From Sulfitobacter sp. M05 (GTDB lineage Bacteria > Pseudomonadota > Alphaproteobacteria > Rhodobacterales > Rhodobacteraceae), in contig NZ_JABEDH010000009.1 in assembly GCF_029285175.1 (NCBI RefSeq), positions 1 through 32,764 on the forward strand: a DNA stretch of 32,764 nt, given 5' to 3'. Below, one piece after another: positions 32,385 to 32,764 of the stretch. How positions within the stretch are numbered: the first letter of the stretch is position 1; every line of letters begins with the position of its first letter. Position numbers and translations under genes: made by a program. Under the pieces are notes generated by a model. That model saw only the letters and a program-made list of their open reading frames with translations. It was not told the origin of the DNA and ran no database searches.

Positions 32385-32764
32385 CGCTCAACTGGCGTGA
32401 ACATCGATTTTGTGTTTCGTTTCATTGCTTTTTGAAAGAACCAAGAACATTGATTTTGGATGACTATCACTGGCGACTTGAGTGAAGCTGAAAGCTGAAC
32501 TTCCATACTCAGACAGATTAGAGCTTTTTCTCCCCCCCAGCGAACCAACTTGGAAGAATTGGTTGTGGAGGGGAGAGGGTCTTCGAAGTTCCAGACTTCA
32601 GACGAGTTGATCGCTTTTTTCATAAGGAATGTGCGTGTTGCTTGGACGGCGGTGCCCCGTTCTCCGTCCTCATTCCCGACCTCAATGCACGGTTAGGATA
32701 TGATATCCAGCTGCTCACCGGTGCTATGAAACCGACACCAGCAAGCACTGCTTCAGCGCAATTT
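32385..32764. other. Right edge without a recognised gene
   Basis: Runs to the window end. A 108-codon minus-strand frame (32297-32623) lacks a ribosome site and any recognised motif and is not called. Confidence 0.3.

Noticed and set aside
1..32764. CRISPR arrays, tRNA or rRNA genes, replication origin
   Set aside because: No regularly spaced repeats, no cloverleaf or rRNA sequence, and no rep or dnaA-box cluster noticed by eye; no scan could be run.

Overview
The window reads as alphaproteobacterial chromosome or plasmid DNA. The Roseobacter group of the Rhodobacteraceae is the likeliest source, judging by the moderately high G+C, the nor/nnr gene order, the nirK-nirV pairing and the style of the accessory genes. 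This is inferred from gene content; no marker gene such as an rRNA is present, and I saw no tRNA and no CRISPR array.

The left edge (1-1.46 kb) is rearrangement debris. It holds the 3' end of an IS3-type transposase, a small gene cut by that element, a short 5' remnant of a gene resembling DUF3768, and a fragment of an RTX (calcium-binding repeat) protein.

The core (1.7-12.5 kb) is a denitrification block. On the minus strand lie pseudoazurin, copper nitrite reductase nirK and nirV. On the plus strand lies a cysteine-free Crp/Fnr-type regulator, followed by a minus-strand DUF1858 gene and then norC-norB-norQ-norD, three small ORFs, nnrS and nnrU. Two near-identical TTG-N8-CAA sites, in front of pseudoazurin/regulator and of DUF1858/norC, fit one NO-responsive regulator controlling nitrite and NO reduction together. 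Nitrite is reduced by NirK, probably with pseudoazurin as electron donor. The NO formed goes to NorCB, which NorQ and NorD help assemble.

At about 13.23 kb a hemN gene is cut: only its C-terminal half remains. Directly beside the break is an orphan type VI secretion effector cassette (13.4-17.2 kb): a DUF4123 adaptor split by an apparent frameshift, a toxin with a membrane region and a C-terminal Ntox15-like HxxD nuclease domain, and a GAD-like/DUF1851 immunity protein. The order is that of Agrobacterium tap-1/tde1/tdi1. No VgrG, Hcp or structural T6SS gene is in the window. A truncated ankyrin-repeat ORF follows.

From 17.6 to 20.8 kb are a glycerophosphodiester phosphodiesterase whose membrane and catalytic halves lie in different frames, and an AI-2E-family membrane protein. 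From 21.4 to 25.9 kb is an intact amino-acid module: XRE-cupin regulator, DadA-like FAD oxidoreductase, ornithine cyclodeaminase-family reductase and an NhaC-family antiporter. From 26.0 to 29.5 kb the genes are decaying: LysR, enoyl-CoA hydratase and SnoaL-like genes each carry a frameshift, and a CmcJ/NvfI-type oxygenase gene is fused head to head with a truncated tyrosine recombinase. From 29.7 to 31.8 kb is a compact minus-strand operon (two antibiotic-biosynthesis-monooxygenase-fold proteins and a membrane protein) with a divergent AraC-family regulator. The last kilobase has no intact gene but contains a second copy of the DUF3768-like 5' remnant, in direct orientation to the copy at the left edge.
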